A stretch of DNA of 64,000 nt from RGIG7179 sp051893555 (GCA_051893555.1 JBJFHL010000011.1:1-64000); one strand, 5' to 3'. Numbered from the stretch's first letter, positions 51,353 through 60,387 are shown. Made by a program: numbers and translations. The notes: generated from the letters alone by a model not told the origin.

Positions 51353-53371
51353 ATGAAAAAGCTCGCAATCGTTTATAACAATCCGGACAATCGGGAAGCA
51401 ATGACCCATATCGAGCAGGAAATTGAAGAAGTCTTCGCCGGAAAGGTACTCCTTCAGCCCTACTTTTTCAACCAGCTTCAGCCGGGCGACAAGATCCTCG
51501 CGGATGCGATTCTGCTCAACGGTCAGCAGCTGCTGACACAAGTCCGCCCATTTATACAGGAATCCCAGAATCTGATCGTACTGACCCGAAGCATCAGCAG
51601 ACACCATCTTCCGGATCTTTTACAGATTCCGAAGAACGAAGATGTACTTCTGGTGAACGATTCGGAAGTCTCTACCATGGAAACGCTCTACATGTTCTAC
51701 GAGCTGGGGATCTTCCATTTCAACCTGATCCCGTTTGATCCGGACGAATATCTTGCCGGTGCCTATGAAGGGATCTCCTATGCCATCACACCGGATGAGG
51801 TACCACTGGTTCCGCCTGAGATAGAACATATTCTGAATATCGGCTATCGTGAGATCGGTTTCGATACGCTGATCCGGCTTGCCGACATGCTGCAGCTGGA
51901 AAGCGAGGCAGTCTCTTCCAATCTGATCCACTATCTGCAGAAGGTGGTGGAGCCCAGCATGAATGCCCACAACAACTATCTGGAAAGTTACGTAAAAAGC
52001 CTGGTCATGAATGAACTGATCTCAGAATCGGGCTTTGCGATTCTTGCTTTTGATGCCCAGGGCAGCGTTCTCTTTGAGAACCAGAGAGCCCACCGCATGT
52101 TCGACGACACCGCGCTTCCGGATTTTGAGGGGAAAGAAGGAAAAAATCTTCTTTTCACCATCGGCGAAACCAACTATCTGATGGATCGCGTTTTTCTGGG
52201 CAGCCACGACGAGAAACTCGGATACATCATTTCGCTTCGGGATGAACAGGAGATCCGCGAAGCGGAAAATCAGCTGAATCGAAAAATCCGTGAAAAGGGA
52301 ATTTTCGCCAAGTACCATTTCAGTGATATCGTCTGCCATACGGAGGTTATGAACCAATGTATCGCAACGGCCAAGAAAGCGGCACTTACGGACTATACCA
52401 TTCTCATTCACGGGGAAAGCGGAACGGGCAAAGAACTTTTTGCACAGTCGATTCACAATTATTCGCAGCGCCAGAGCAAGCCATTCATCGCCATCAACTG
52501 CGCCGCCCTGCCGGAAAATCTGTTGGAGAGTGAACTCTTCGGTTATGAACCCGGTTCTTTCACCGGTGCGCAGAAGAAAGGAAAGCTGGGTCTTTTCGAG
52601 CAGGCGAATACCGGTACGATCTTTTTGGATGAGATCGGCGACATCTCTCCCGGTCTTCAGTCCAGGCTTCTTCGTGTGCTGCAGGAAAAGCAGATCATGC
52701 GGATCGGAAGTGATAAGATCATCAATATCGACGTCCGCGTCATCACGGCCACCAATAAAGATCTGAAAAAGATGGTCTCCGAGGGAAAATTCCGGGAAGA
52801 CCTCTTTTACCGGCTCAGTGTGATCCCGCTGGAAATTCCGCCGCTGCGGGCCAGAAGAGACGATATTCTGCCGCTGCTGCATTTCTTCACCGGATCGGAC
52901 TATCAGAAGATCAGTGACAACCAGAAAGAAACACTCCGTGCCTATGACTGGCCGGGGAATGTGCGAGAGCTGGAGAATTCCGCCACGTTCTTCAAGGCAC
53001 TGGGATCGTTTCCTTCCCTCAGTACTTCCATTCGCACTGCACCGTCCGACCCCGGGGCACTGTCTCCGCCTGCAGAAGAAGCTGCCGTGCCAAAGCACAG
53101 ATTCCAGAGTATCAACTACAGGCAGCGTACGGAATTCCTGCTGCTTGAGCTTCTGTACAGGCGCGCTTCCAGCAGTCACAGTACGGGCCGTCCGGAAATG
53201 CTCCATCATCTCCGGGAGAACGGACTGATGGTCAGCGACGGAAAGCTTCGTGGCATTCTGAGCGAAATGGAGTCAGACGGTCTGATACGCATTGAGAAAG
53301 GCCGCCGCGGTACTTCCATCACAGAGAACGGGATCCGGAAACTGGACCAGCTGGACAGCCAGCCAGAATAA
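51353..53371 (+). CDS. PrpR-like sigma-54-dependent transcriptional activator
   Basis: A 672-residue enhancer-binding protein. Start at ATG 51353 with GGAAGGAGG seven bases upstream. Residues 1-190 look like a PrpR-type sensory domain (IEEVFAGKVLLQPYFFNQLQ, LLVNDSEVSTMETLYMFYEL). A PAS-like segment follows at about 220-320. The AAA+ domain (about 340-570) has HGESGTGKELFAQSIH, the sigma-54-contacting GSFTGAQ (canonical GAFTGA) and FLDEIGDISPGLQSRLLRVL. The C-terminus ends in a winged helix (REFLLLELLY region, DGLIRIEKGRRGTSITENG) instead of a Fis-type HTH. It most likely drives the two sigma-54 promoters nearby. Confidence 0.92.
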   Translation: MKKLAIVYNNPDNREAMTHIEQEIEEVFAGKVLLQPYFFNQLQPGDKILADAILLNGQQLLTQVRPFIQESQNLIVLTRSISRHHLPDLLQIPKNEDVLLVNDSEVSTMETLYMFYELGIFHFNLIPFDPDEYLAGAYEGISYAITPDEVPLVPPEIEHILNIGYREIGFDTLIRLADMLQLESEAVSSNLIHYLQKVVEPSMNAHNNYLESYVKSLVMNELISESGFAILAFDAQGSVLFENQRAHRMFDDTALPDFEGKEGKNLLFTIGETNYLMDRVFLGSHDEKLGYIISLRDEQEIREAENQLNRKIREKGIFAKYHFSDIVCHTEVMNQCIATAKKAALTDYTILIHGESGTGKELFAQSIHNYSQRQSKPFIAINCAALPENLLESELFGYEPGSFTGAQKKGKLGLFEQANTGTIFLDEIGDISPGLQSRLLRVLQEKQIMRIGSDKIINIDVRVITATNKDLKKMVSEGKFREDLFYRLSVIPLEIPPLRARRDDILPLLHFFTGSDYQKISDNQKETLRAYDWPGNVRELENSATFFKALGSFPSLSTSIRTAPSDPGALSPPAEEAAVPKHRFQSINYRQRTEFLLLELLYRRASSSHSTGRPEMLHHLRENGLMVSDGKLRGILSEMESDGLIRIEKGRRGTSITENGIRKLDQLDSQPE

Positions 53372-53396
53372 GACAACAGAACCGATTCTTCTATAA

Positions 53397-53433
53397 AAAC
53401 AGCCTCCCGCGGCATACCGCAGGAGGCTGTTTT
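53397..53433. terminator. bidirectional terminator
   Basis: AAACAGCCTCC pairs with GGAGGCTGTTT across a 14-base loop, with A and T tracts on opposite sides. It separates the activator gene (plus) from the permease gene (minus). Confidence 0.85.
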
Positions 53434-53479
53434 GGTGTAAGGAACTAGATGTATAAAATTGACAAAGGAGACATGATTC

Positions 53480-54847
53480 CTATTTTCCTTCTTTTTTCAG
53501 TTTGCGATCAAACGCATACCACACTGCCACACCGATTGCAGGAACAACCAGGCCGACCAGCGCGGTAACAGGATCTTCCACCAGGGTATTGATCATCAGT
53601 GCGCCGAACAGAATGACTGCGATCACAACCGTTACAGGATATCCCCATGCCTTATATGGCCGTTCCATATCCGGGAATTTCTTTCTGTAAATGATGACAG
53701 CCACAATAACCAGTACGTTATATACCATACCTGCGAATACCACCAGTGAAGTCAGCTGGTCCAGATTTCTCAGCAGAACCAGAACGATGGAGATCACCGC
53801 CTGAGAAAGCAGAGCTACGTGAGGTACTGCATATTTCGGGTGCAGCTTCGCATGGTTTTTGAAGAAGTGTCCGTCCAGAGCCATTTCATAGTAGTATCTA
53901 GGGAATGCGATGATCATGCCGTTCAGAGAACCGAAGATGGCAATCAGCTGGGTTGCCAGAATCAGTCCGCCGCCTGCATTTCCAAAGAGGTTCTTCGCAA
54001 CTTCCGTGCCCAGATACAGGTTATCATTGTTGATCATATCCACAACCTGTTCCTGCGGCAGTACTCTGTAAATTGCAAAGTTAAACAGTGTATACAGCAC
54101 GGTGATGGCACTGATACCGATGATCAGCGCTCTCGGCAGATCTCTGCCCGGATTCTTCATTTCTTCCGCAACCGGATTCAGATTGGTCCAGCCTTCATAC
54201 GCCCACAGGGTTGCAACGGTTGCGAAAGCGATCATGCCCAGCATGCCGCCGAAGCTTACATCGGTACCTTCCGGAACGAGGGACAGATCCGGCGTCTGTT
54301 TGCCCAGGAACAGACCAGCCAGCAGAATAATTGCGATTGGGATCAGCTTGGCAACCATGGACACATTCTGAAGAATGGAACCCATCTTAATGCCAAGGCA
54401 GTTGTATGCCGTCAGACCGATGATCAGCACGATGGCAATCACCTTAACAGCTACATCAGATAAATCGAAGAAGTTTCTCAGTGCAGTCGGAAGTGCAATC
54501 GCCAGTGCCGCAATGGAACCGGAACCACTGATGATCCAGCTGGTAAAACCAAAGCTGTAGCCTACCGATGGATGAAATGCCCGGTTCAGATATACGACCA
54601 TTCCGCCGGACTTCGGATCACAGGCGCCCAGCTCTGCGAAGCAGAGACCTCCCAGAATCGATACAATACCACCAATAATCCAGCAGAGAAGTGCCAGACC
54701 CATGCTCATTCCGGTTCTCTGTAATACATAAGAACCCAGATAGAAAATACCTGAGCCGATCATAATACCGCCGATAATACTGATACCGCCGAATACGCCG
54801 ATTTCTTTTTTCATTTCGACTTTAGCCGGTTTATTATCCGTACTCAT
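53480..54847 (-). CDS. APC family amino acid permease
   Basis: A 455-residue amino-acid transporter with twelve membrane helices. Start MSTDNKPAKVEMKKEIG at 54847 has AAAGGAG seven bases upstream. The first helix carries GGISIIGGIMIGSGIFYLGS, the unwound substrate motif (GSGIF) of the LAT/serine-threonine exchanger branch; GLTAYNCLGIK and WAYEGWTNLNPVAEEMKNP are also typical. Alone in its unit and preceded by a sigma-54 promoter, so co-regulated with the peptidases; it would import the amino acids they release. Confidence 0.93.
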   Translation of the reverse strand: MSTDNKPAKVEMKKEIGVFGGISIIGGIMIGSGIFYLGSYVLQRTGMSMGLALLCWIIGGIVSILGGLCFAELGACDPKSGGMVVYLNRAFHPSVGYSFGFTSWIISGSGSIAALAIALPTALRNFFDLSDVAVKVIAIVLIIGLTAYNCLGIKMGSILQNVSMVAKLIPIAIILLAGLFLGKQTPDLSLVPEGTDVSFGGMLGMIAFATVATLWAYEGWTNLNPVAEEMKNPGRDLPRALIIGISAITVLYTLFNFAIYRVLPQEQVVDMINNDNLYLGTEVAKNLFGNAGGGLILATQLIAIFGSLNGMIIAFPRYYYEMALDGHFFKNHAKLHPKYAVPHVALLSQAVISIVLVLLRNLDQLTSLVVFAGMVYNVLVIVAVIIYRKKFPDMERPYKAWGYPVTVVIAVILFGALMINTLVEDPVTALVGLVVPAIGVAVWYAFDRKLKKEGK

Positions 54848-54952
54848 GTTTTTTCTCCTTTCTTTCCTTTCTTTCATGCATTGATTGGATGCATGTTGAT
54901 TTCATGCATAGATATGAAGTGATCGATCTTTTGTACGTACAGAATACAATTT

Positions 54953-54969
54953 CGCAAGAACCATGCCAA
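54953..54969 (-). promoter_or_regulatory. sigma-54 promoter of the APC permease
   Basis: The minus strand reads TTGGCAT-GGTTC-TTGCG, matching the peptidase operon promoter in the -24 block and spacing. It lies about 105 bases upstream of the permease start. Beyond it is a TCCCG/CGGGA inverted repeat (54975-54991) that could be an activator site. Confidence 0.82.
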
Positions 54970-55080
54970 CGTGTGTCCCGGTGTTTGCGGGATAAAAATT
55001 ACAAATATAGTAAATTAAATCGTTTTTCATCTCATTTATTTTCGTTTCATCCGTTTTATCCGCAGTTTGATTCACAGATA

Positions 55081-55111
55081 GAAAAGAGCGGTGAGATCTT
55101 TCCCACCGCTC
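55081..55111 (-). terminator. terminator of the lrp-racemase operon
   Basis: GAGCGGTG pairs with CACCGCTC (plus 55086-55093 and 55104-55111), followed on the minus strand by TTTTCT. Confidence 0.8.
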
Positions 55112-55141
55112 CGCGATTTCTGTAAATTCTGCAGTTCCTGT

Positions 55142-55843
55142 TTATTGATATTCTTTTCCTGCACATTCGATGACCTTTCTGGCCAGAGTCTCCATGGGAT
55201 CCATAAACCAGTCATCCAGACCCTCATCTGCCTTGATAACGGAAAGCTCCGTGCAGGCCAGCAGGACGGTTTTGCAGCCGGCCTTGCGGTATTCTTCCTC
55301 GATCCGCTTCCAGCTTTCGGCGTCATAGTTCTGTCCGTTCTTGATCCGGTCATAGATCTGATGCATGACCTCTTTCTGAATCAACGCACATGGTGTGAAA
55401 GGCTTCAGACCCTGAGCCTCCAGTTCTTTCTGGTACAGGCCGGTCTGCACCGTTCCGTCGGTGGCCATGATGCCTACCACTGCACCGGCTCCGCAGCGTG
55501 CCGCCGCAGCCGCAGCAGTTTCCCGGATCATATGCAGAATCGGGATATTGATTTTATCTGCAATCATGTCGGCAAAGAAATGCGCCGTATTGCAGGTGAT
55601 GGCGATGGCCTTGCAGCCGGCATGTTCCAGGAATCTGGCATCCTCCAGCATCTGATTGTATGGTCCGTCATACTGATGGCTGAGGATGGCGCCGGTCCGG
55701 TCCGGCATGGACGCATCCGATAAAAGAATCAGGTTGATATGATCCTGATCTTTTTCCGCTGCGGTGTGCTCTGTCACCATTTTATAAAACAGCTGAGACG
55801 CCATCGGTCCCATGCCGCCGATAATTCCAATGGGATTTTTCAT
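55142..55843 (-). CDS. aspartate/glutamate racemase family protein
   Basis: A 233-residue cofactor-independent racemase of the aspartate racemase type. It opens with GIIGGMGPMASQLFYKMV; the two catalytic cysteines are in AITCNTAHFF and LLACTELSVI. The substrate is probably aspartate, possibly another acidic or related amino acid. It follows the Lrp-type regulator gene by 26 bases, in a locus rich in D-amino acid functions. Confidence 0.92.
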   Translation of the reverse strand: MKNPIGIIGGMGPMASQLFYKMVTEHTAAEKDQDHINLILLSDASMPDRTGAILSHQYDGPYNQMLEDARFLEHAGCKAIAITCNTAHFFADMIADKINIPILHMIRETAAAAAARCGAGAVVGIMATDGTVQTGLYQKELEAQGLKPFTPCALIQKEVMHQIYDRIKNGQNYDAESWKRIEEEYRKAGCKTVLLACTELSVIKADEGLDDWFMDPMETLARKVIECAGKEYQ

Positions 55844-55869
55844 TTGTTTTTACCTCCTGTACTGTTCTT

Positions 55870-56298
55870 CTAATACCGTTCCACAGCCGTAGAGAATACC
55901 ACATGGGTCTCGGTCTTGCCGAAGCTCTGCAGTCTTCCCAGAAACTCATCCAGCAGGGTTGTGGACGAAAAAACAGCCTTTAATATCATGGAATAGTTGC
56001 CGGTGATGTGACTGCACTCCAATATGCACCGTTCTCCCCGGACAAACTCATAAAATTTCTTATTATCCTCCGGCTTCACCGTGATCAGAATAAATGCCTT
56101 GATCCCATAGCCCAGCTTCTCCAGATTTACCTCCGCATGGTACCCTTTGATATACCCTTCCCGCTCCAGTTTTTCAATGCGGGCCGATACCGCCGGCATG
56201 GTCAGGAACACCTCCGCAGACAGCTCTTTCAGGGAAATACGGCCATTCTGCCGCAGCCGGTTCAGAATTTTTTTATCTACTTCGTCTAAACTTCTCAT
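55870..56298 (-). CDS. Lrp/AsnC family transcriptional regulator
   Basis: A 142-residue regulator. Start MRSLDEVDKKILNRL at 56298 with GGAG six bases upstream. Residues 5-60 form the AsnC helix-turn-helix (NGRISLKELSAEVFLTMPAV), followed by the RAM ligand-binding domain (GIKAFILITVKPEDNKKF, CSHITGNYSMILKAVF). It is first in an operon with the racemase gene, which it likely regulates in response to an amino acid. Confidence 0.93.
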   Translation of the reverse strand: MRSLDEVDKKILNRLRQNGRISLKELSAEVFLTMPAVSARIEKLEREGYIKGYHAEVNLEKLGYGIKAFILITVKPEDNKKFYEFVRGERCILECSHITGNYSMILKAVFSSTTLLDEFLGRLQSFGKTETHVVFSTAVERY

Positions 56299-56345
56299 AT
56301 ACGTCTCCAATTCTGCAAATCAGAACGACAATCCGTTCCTCTAAA

Positions 56346-56374
56346 AATATACCACAAAATTGGATACTTGTCAG
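56346..56374 (-). promoter_or_regulatory. lrp-racemase promoter
   Basis: Minus-strand CTGACA (56369-56374), 17 bases, TATATT (56346-56351), about 48 bases upstream of the lrp start. Confidence 0.7.
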
Positions 56375-56402
56375 CAAAAAACCGTTACCAAAAACAGAAA
56401 CC

Positions 56403-56422
56403 GCACAGAAAAACTTCTGTGC
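56403..56422 (-). terminator. aminotransferase terminator
   Basis: GCACAGAA pairs with TTCTGTGC across 4 bases; on the minus strand it is followed by GGTTTCTGTTTTTGG. T-tracts occur on the other side too (TTTTTT at 56430). Confidence 0.6.
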
Positions 56423-56448
56423 AGCTCTGTTTTTTGGAGTAGGTTTTA

Positions 56449-57684
56449 TCATTTACAGAGTTCGATTGCTTCTTTTATTTTGGCAGGCATTTGTCTGCAT
56501 TCCTCCACCGTGTTGGAAGCCACGGATACCCGCACGCCAGGCCCCAGCGGAATGGTGAAGATGTTGAATGTCTGCAGGATCTCACCCACCTTTTCCGGAT
56601 TGGCGCACGGAATGGTCACGAAGAACCCGGAGTCATACGGACAGGTTTTCAGGCCGGCTTTCTCTGCTTCCGCCATGAAGACCTCTCCTCTTTCCCGCAA
56701 AATCCGCAGATAGGATTCTCTCTCTTCGTCCACTTTCTGCTTTAATTCCGGGTTCTGCAGGATCGAAGCCAGCACCGTCATGGCCGCCCGGTTGCCGTTG
56801 GACCAGCTGGCCCGGCATTCCACGCTCATGACGTCTTTGAATTCTTTGGCGATTTCTGCCGTCGGTGCCATGCAGAGCAGTGCGCCACAGCGCATGCCGT
56901 ACATGGTATAGCCCTTGGATGCACTGAAGGCGATCAGCGGCAGAATGTTCTGCGGCAGACCGGTCAGTTTCTTCAGGAAGAAACGGTATTCCTTCGCATC
57001 CCCGGAAAAATCCAGGTAAGCGATATCCACCACCAGAGCGATTTTTTTATCGGAATATGCAGATACGGTCTCCAGTACCTGATTCCAGTCTTCCTCGGTG
57101 AAGGTGTATCCCGTCGGGTTGTGGGCCGGTGTATTGATGATGATGACGATCTCGTCCTGCACGGACAGGATCTCTTCCAGCTTTTCTCCGAAGGACGGTG
57201 CGTTGAACTTGTTGTTTTCATCAAAGAGTGTATAGGTGGCCACTTCTCTTCCCAGTTCCTTCGCCACCAGATTATATGGATTCCAGTGCCAGTCGGATGT
57301 CAGAATCTTATCCCCCGGCTTCGTGTAGCCGGAGATGGCATTGCGGATGGCTCCGGTGCCGCCCGGCGTATAGCAGGCTTCCACATAGGCGTTTTCCGGC
57401 ATTTCATCCAGAAATACGGCTTTTTTCACACTTTCCAGATAAGCCGGTGTTCCCAGGATCGGCGCATAGGCTGCATAATCCTCCGGGGACAGGGCGCGGA
57501 TGGCTTCCATAACGGAATCCAGCACCACAAGCTTACCTTCATCATTTAATAAAACACCGATGGTCGAATCGATGACGTTTTCTTTTCCGATTTGCGCGAT
57601 ACGTTCTTTTGCTCTGGAGGATACACCAAACAGCTTGTCCGGCGCACCGATGGTGGTTCTTCCATTCTGCTGTGCGATAATCAT
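56449..57684 (-). CDS. class I/II PLP-dependent aminotransferase
   Basis: A 411-residue fold-type I aminotransferase, probably aromatic or acidic amino-acid type. Start MIIAQQNGRTTIGAPDKLFG at 57684 has AAAGGA seven bases upstream. PLP-binding residues: TPGGTGAIRNA (phosphate), INTPAHNPTGYTF (Asn and Pro motif), DIAYLDF (Asp-x-x-Tyr), and the Schiff-base lysine in AFSASKGYTMYGMR. The C-terminal RVSVAS arginine binds the substrate carboxylate. It has its own promoter and terminator next to the Lrp-racemase unit. Confidence 0.92.
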   Translation of the reverse strand: MIIAQQNGRTTIGAPDKLFGVSSRAKERIAQIGKENVIDSTIGVLLNDEGKLVVLDSVMEAIRALSPEDYAAYAPILGTPAYLESVKKAVFLDEMPENAYVEACYTPGGTGAIRNAISGYTKPGDKILTSDWHWNPYNLVAKELGREVATYTLFDENNKFNAPSFGEKLEEILSVQDEIVIIINTPAHNPTGYTFTEEDWNQVLETVSAYSDKKIALVVDIAYLDFSGDAKEYRFFLKKLTGLPQNILPLIAFSASKGYTMYGMRCGALLCMAPTAEIAKEFKDVMSVECRASWSNGNRAAMTVLASILQNPELKQKVDEERESYLRILRERGEVFMAEAEKAGLKTCPYDSGFFVTIPCANPEKVGEILQTFNIFTIPLGPGVRVSVASNTVEECRQMPAKIKEAIELCK

Positions 57685-57732
57685 ATCTCTGTCCTTTCTT
57701 CGTTTTTCGGTACACGTTTCGTTTACGGCACT

Positions 57733-57771
57733 ATCATAAAAAAACAAAAAGGGAAAATCAACGATTTTCCC
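57733..57771 (-). promoter_or_regulatory. trmO terminator fused to the aminotransferase promoter
   Basis: GGGAAAATC (57751-57759) and GATTTTCCC (57763-57771) form a perfect hairpin with a T-rich tail on the minus strand, ending the MATE-trmO unit. The same bases supply a -35 TTGATT (57756-57761) with TATGAT (57733-57738) 17 bases on, for the aminotransferase gene. Confidence 0.7.
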
Positions 57772-57809
57772 CAATGGCTTATTTTTTCAAGTATTCTTCT
57801 TCCCAAAAT

Positions 57810-58574
57810 TTATTTTTTTCGTTTTTTCTCTTCTCCGGCCTCTGTTTCCGGCGGAAACGGCTCTACGGAAACCACCGTCAGAGTACCGCCTTCCACCCGG
57901 AACCGGATATCCATCCCGCCATACGGCATGCCGTAGATTCGTTCCGGATCTTCCTGGTAGGACGGTCTGGGATCCTGTTCCAGCAGCTGCCGGACCGTTT
58001 CCTGCAGCTCCTGCGGAATCTTTTCCAGAAGCTGCTGCGGGATCTCTGCCGCAAGCCGGTAATCCCGCACTTTCTCCGTGAATCCGCCCGCCGCGTCCGG
58101 TATGGAATCGGAATATGCCACATAAGGCTTGATATCATAGACCGGCGTACCGTCCATCAGGTCCGCACCGGTCACATGAAGCACCGTCCCCGCTTCCTCG
58201 AAGGAAATTCCATCCAGCTTCACACAGGAAAGGCCGATGGGATTGGGCCGGAATGGAGACCGGGTGGCAAACACCCCTTTTCTCACATTTCCTCCCAGTC
58301 TGGGCGGCCGGACCGTGGCCGTCCAGCTTCCATCTTCCCGCACATTTTCCGAAAACTCCCACAGAAGCCACACATGACTGAAATCCGTAAGCCCCCGCAC
58401 CGCTTCCGGCTGGTTATATGGCGGAACCAAAACCACCTCCGCCCTGGTATTTACCAGGCCGCTTTGCCGCGGGATCCCAAATTTTGCGGGAAAATCCGAA
58501 CGCACGTATCCGATGGCGCGCATAGGCGTGATCCGTTGTGATTTGAAACGATCTGTATCGACAGAATTCGTCAT
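57810..58574 (-). CDS. trmO: TrmO/TsaA-like tRNA (N6-threonylcarbamoyladenosine37) methyltransferase
   Basis: A 254-residue protein of the TsaA/YaeB beta-barrel family that methylates t6A37 in some tRNAs using S-adenosylmethionine. Signatures: IGYVRSDFPAKFGIPRQSGL, LTDFSHVWLLWEF, the SAM site VFATRSPFRPNPIGLSCVKL, and TPVYDIKPYVAYSD. Start at 58574 overlaps the MATE gene stop (ATGA). A long in-frame extension upstream exists but lies inside the MATE gene and was rejected. Confidence 0.9.
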   Translation of the reverse strand: MTNSVDTDRFKSQRITPMRAIGYVRSDFPAKFGIPRQSGLVNTRAEVVLVPPYNQPEAVRGLTDFSHVWLLWEFSENVREDGSWTATVRPPRLGGNVRKGVFATRSPFRPNPIGLSCVKLDGISFEEAGTVLHVTGADLMDGTPVYDIKPYVAYSDSIPDAAGGFTEKVRDYRLAAEIPQQLLEKIPQELQETVRQLLEQDPRPSYQEDPERIYGMPYGGMDIRFRVEGGTLTVVSVEPFPPETEAGEEKKRKK

Positions 58575-59986
58575 GCCGCTTCCCTCCTTCTTCTCGCTTC
58601 CTCCACGGCCAGCCTGTGTTTCAGCTTCTTCCAGATCACCAGATAGCAGAGAATATGAATCAGCGCGGTGATGGTCCAGGTCAGCGGATAGGAATAGTAG
58701 ATGACCTGCGGGGTGTGGAACTGCGGAATCTGGAATATGGTGGCAATCCACAGAAGACGCAGACCGCAGGCGCCCACCAGCGAAACAATCATGGGCAGCA
58801 CGGAATATCCCAGTCCCCGCAGGGATCCCACCATGGTATCCATCACGCCGCAAATCGCATAGGTGGTGGAAATGATGGAAAGGCGAGTCAGACCCTTCTG
58901 AATGACGATGCTGCTGGTGGTATACAAACCGAGAAGTGCCGGGCCGAACACATAGGCCAGATTCCCGAGCACCAGACCGCTGGCAACGGCACAGCCTGCA
59001 GAAGCCAGCAGAATCTGATTCACACGGTCATACCTTCTTGCCCCCACATTCTGACTGGTAAAGGAAATGCAGGCCTGATAAAAGGTATTCATGGAAACGT
59101 ATACGAAGTTTTCGATGTTGGAGGCAGCAGAGTTGCCGGCCACCACGATATTGCCAAATCCGTTGATGGCTGACTGGATTACCACATTGGACAGGGAGAA
59201 CAGAATACCGGAGAACCCTGCCGGAATCCCGATCTGCATGATCTTCACCAGTTCCTCCCGGTGGATTGCCAGCATCTTCAGACGCAACTTCATGCTTCCC
59301 GTCTCCCGCATCATGCACCGGAGAATCAGTCCGGCAGACAGACACTGGGAAATGGCCGTGGCAGATGCCACGCCAGCCACATCCATCTTCAGCACGATGA
59401 CGAAGATCAGGTTGAGAACCACGTTGACCACACCGGCCAGTGCCAGATAATAGAGCGGCCGCCGGGTATCCCCCACCGCCCGCAGAATGGCCGCACCGAA
59501 GTTATAGATCATCATGGCCGGCATACCCAGGAAATAGATCCGAAGATACAGGGTTGCCAGTCCCAGCACTTCTTCCGGGGACTGCATGGCTTCAAGCAAC
59601 ACCCGGGATCCCAGTGCTCCCACCACAGTCAGAAAGACGCCACTGAGCATGCTGAGAAGCATGGCGGTATGAATGGTCCGGCTCAGAGCCACCGACTTAC
59701 GGGCGCCGTAATATCTGGCAGCCAGCACATTGGCTCCTACCGAAAGGCCGATAAACAGATTCACCAGCAGGTTGATCAGCGAGGAAGTGGACCCTACTGC
59801 AGCCAGGGAGTTATCCCCGGCAAACCGTCCCACCACAATGATGTCTGCTGCATTAAACAACAGCTGAAGAATTCCCGATGCCATCAGCGGCAGGGAATAA
59901 ATCAGGATCTTCTTCAGCACCGGACCATTGCACATGTCCATTTCATAGGTGCGCTTCTTCGGTTTCTGTACTTCTGACTTCGGCAT
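58571..59986 (-). CDS. MATE family efflux transporter
   Basis: A 471-residue twelve-helix pump of the MATE superfamily, a different subgroup from the pump at 46.2 kb. Start MPKSEVQKPKKRTYEMDMCN at 59986 with AAGGAG about 13 bases upstream. Typical blocks: SLPLMASGILQLLFNAADII, GRFAGDNSLAAVGSTSSLIN, RAVGDTRRPLYYLALAGVVN and VASATAISQCLSAGLI. It is co-translated with trmO. Substrate unknown. Confidence 0.92.
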   Translation of the reverse strand: MPKSEVQKPKKRTYEMDMCNGPVLKKILIYSLPLMASGILQLLFNAADIIVVGRFAGDNSLAAVGSTSSLINLLVNLFIGLSVGANVLAARYYGARKSVALSRTIHTAMLLSMLSGVFLTVVGALGSRVLLEAMQSPEEVLGLATLYLRIYFLGMPAMMIYNFGAAILRAVGDTRRPLYYLALAGVVNVVLNLIFVIVLKMDVAGVASATAISQCLSAGLILRCMMRETGSMKLRLKMLAIHREELVKIMQIGIPAGFSGILFSLSNVVIQSAINGFGNIVVAGNSAASNIENFVYVSMNTFYQACISFTSQNVGARRYDRVNQILLASAGCAVASGLVLGNLAYVFGPALLGLYTTSSIVIQKGLTRLSIISTTYAICGVMDTMVGSLRGLGYSVLPMIVSLVGACGLRLLWIATIFQIPQFHTPQVIYYSYPLTWTITALIHILCYLVIWKKLKHRLAVEEARRRREAA

Positions 59987-60387
59987 TGATACTATGTCAC
60001 TCCTTTTCACTGTCTCTATCATACCATGACGGGATAAAATCTGCAAGCCTCACCCATGGAGAGACCGCTTTCAAAACAGTTGTCCTTTATATCTCATCCA
60101 TATTCACACAAAAATTCGCAAAAAGGTTGATTTTCAAACTGCCTGATCTATGTGATACGGCCATATTCTGCGAAAATCCTCTGAAAAACAGGATTTTTCA
60201 GGCCGTTTTTCACTTTTTTCGCCAGTTGCAGCAGATACCACTCATCCTTTTTTCATTTTTTGAAGGAATATGGATGAGTGTACTTTTGAAATCTCTGCCT
60301 GCACGCTCCAAAAAAAAAAAAAAAAAAAAACAGAACGGGGCTGCCCGCAGGCAGCCCCTTCCGCACAAATCCACATTCGCATGAGGA
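59987..60387. other. gene-free stretch with promoter, inverted repeat and sstT terminator
   Basis: Left end: MATE promoter on the minus strand, TTGCAG (60041-60046), 17 bases, TATGAT (60018-60023). Middle: CTCATCCATATTC (60093-60105) and GAATATGGATGAG (60266-60278), perfect 13-base inverted repeats 160 bases apart, enclosing smaller hairpins; a small RNA or short transposon relic is possible. Right end: the sstT terminator. No coding frame is convincing. Confidence 0.5.
60310..60358 (-). terminator. sstT terminator with a 21-base T run
   Basis: On the minus strand GGGGCTGCC pairs with GGCAGCCCC (plus 60350-60358 and 60337-60345) with a 4-base loop; after GTTCTG comes an uninterrupted run of 21 Ts (As at 60310-60330). 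Confidence 0.85.

Noticed and set aside
57810..58853. A longer trmO product with about 90 extra N-terminal residues
   Set aside because: The extension lies inside the MATE gene in another frame; the ATGA junction at 58571-58574 gives the natural start of the family.
60310..60330. Homopolymer of 21 As as a possible phase-variable tract
   Set aside because: It is the T-tract of the sstT terminator and not inside a gene or promoter.
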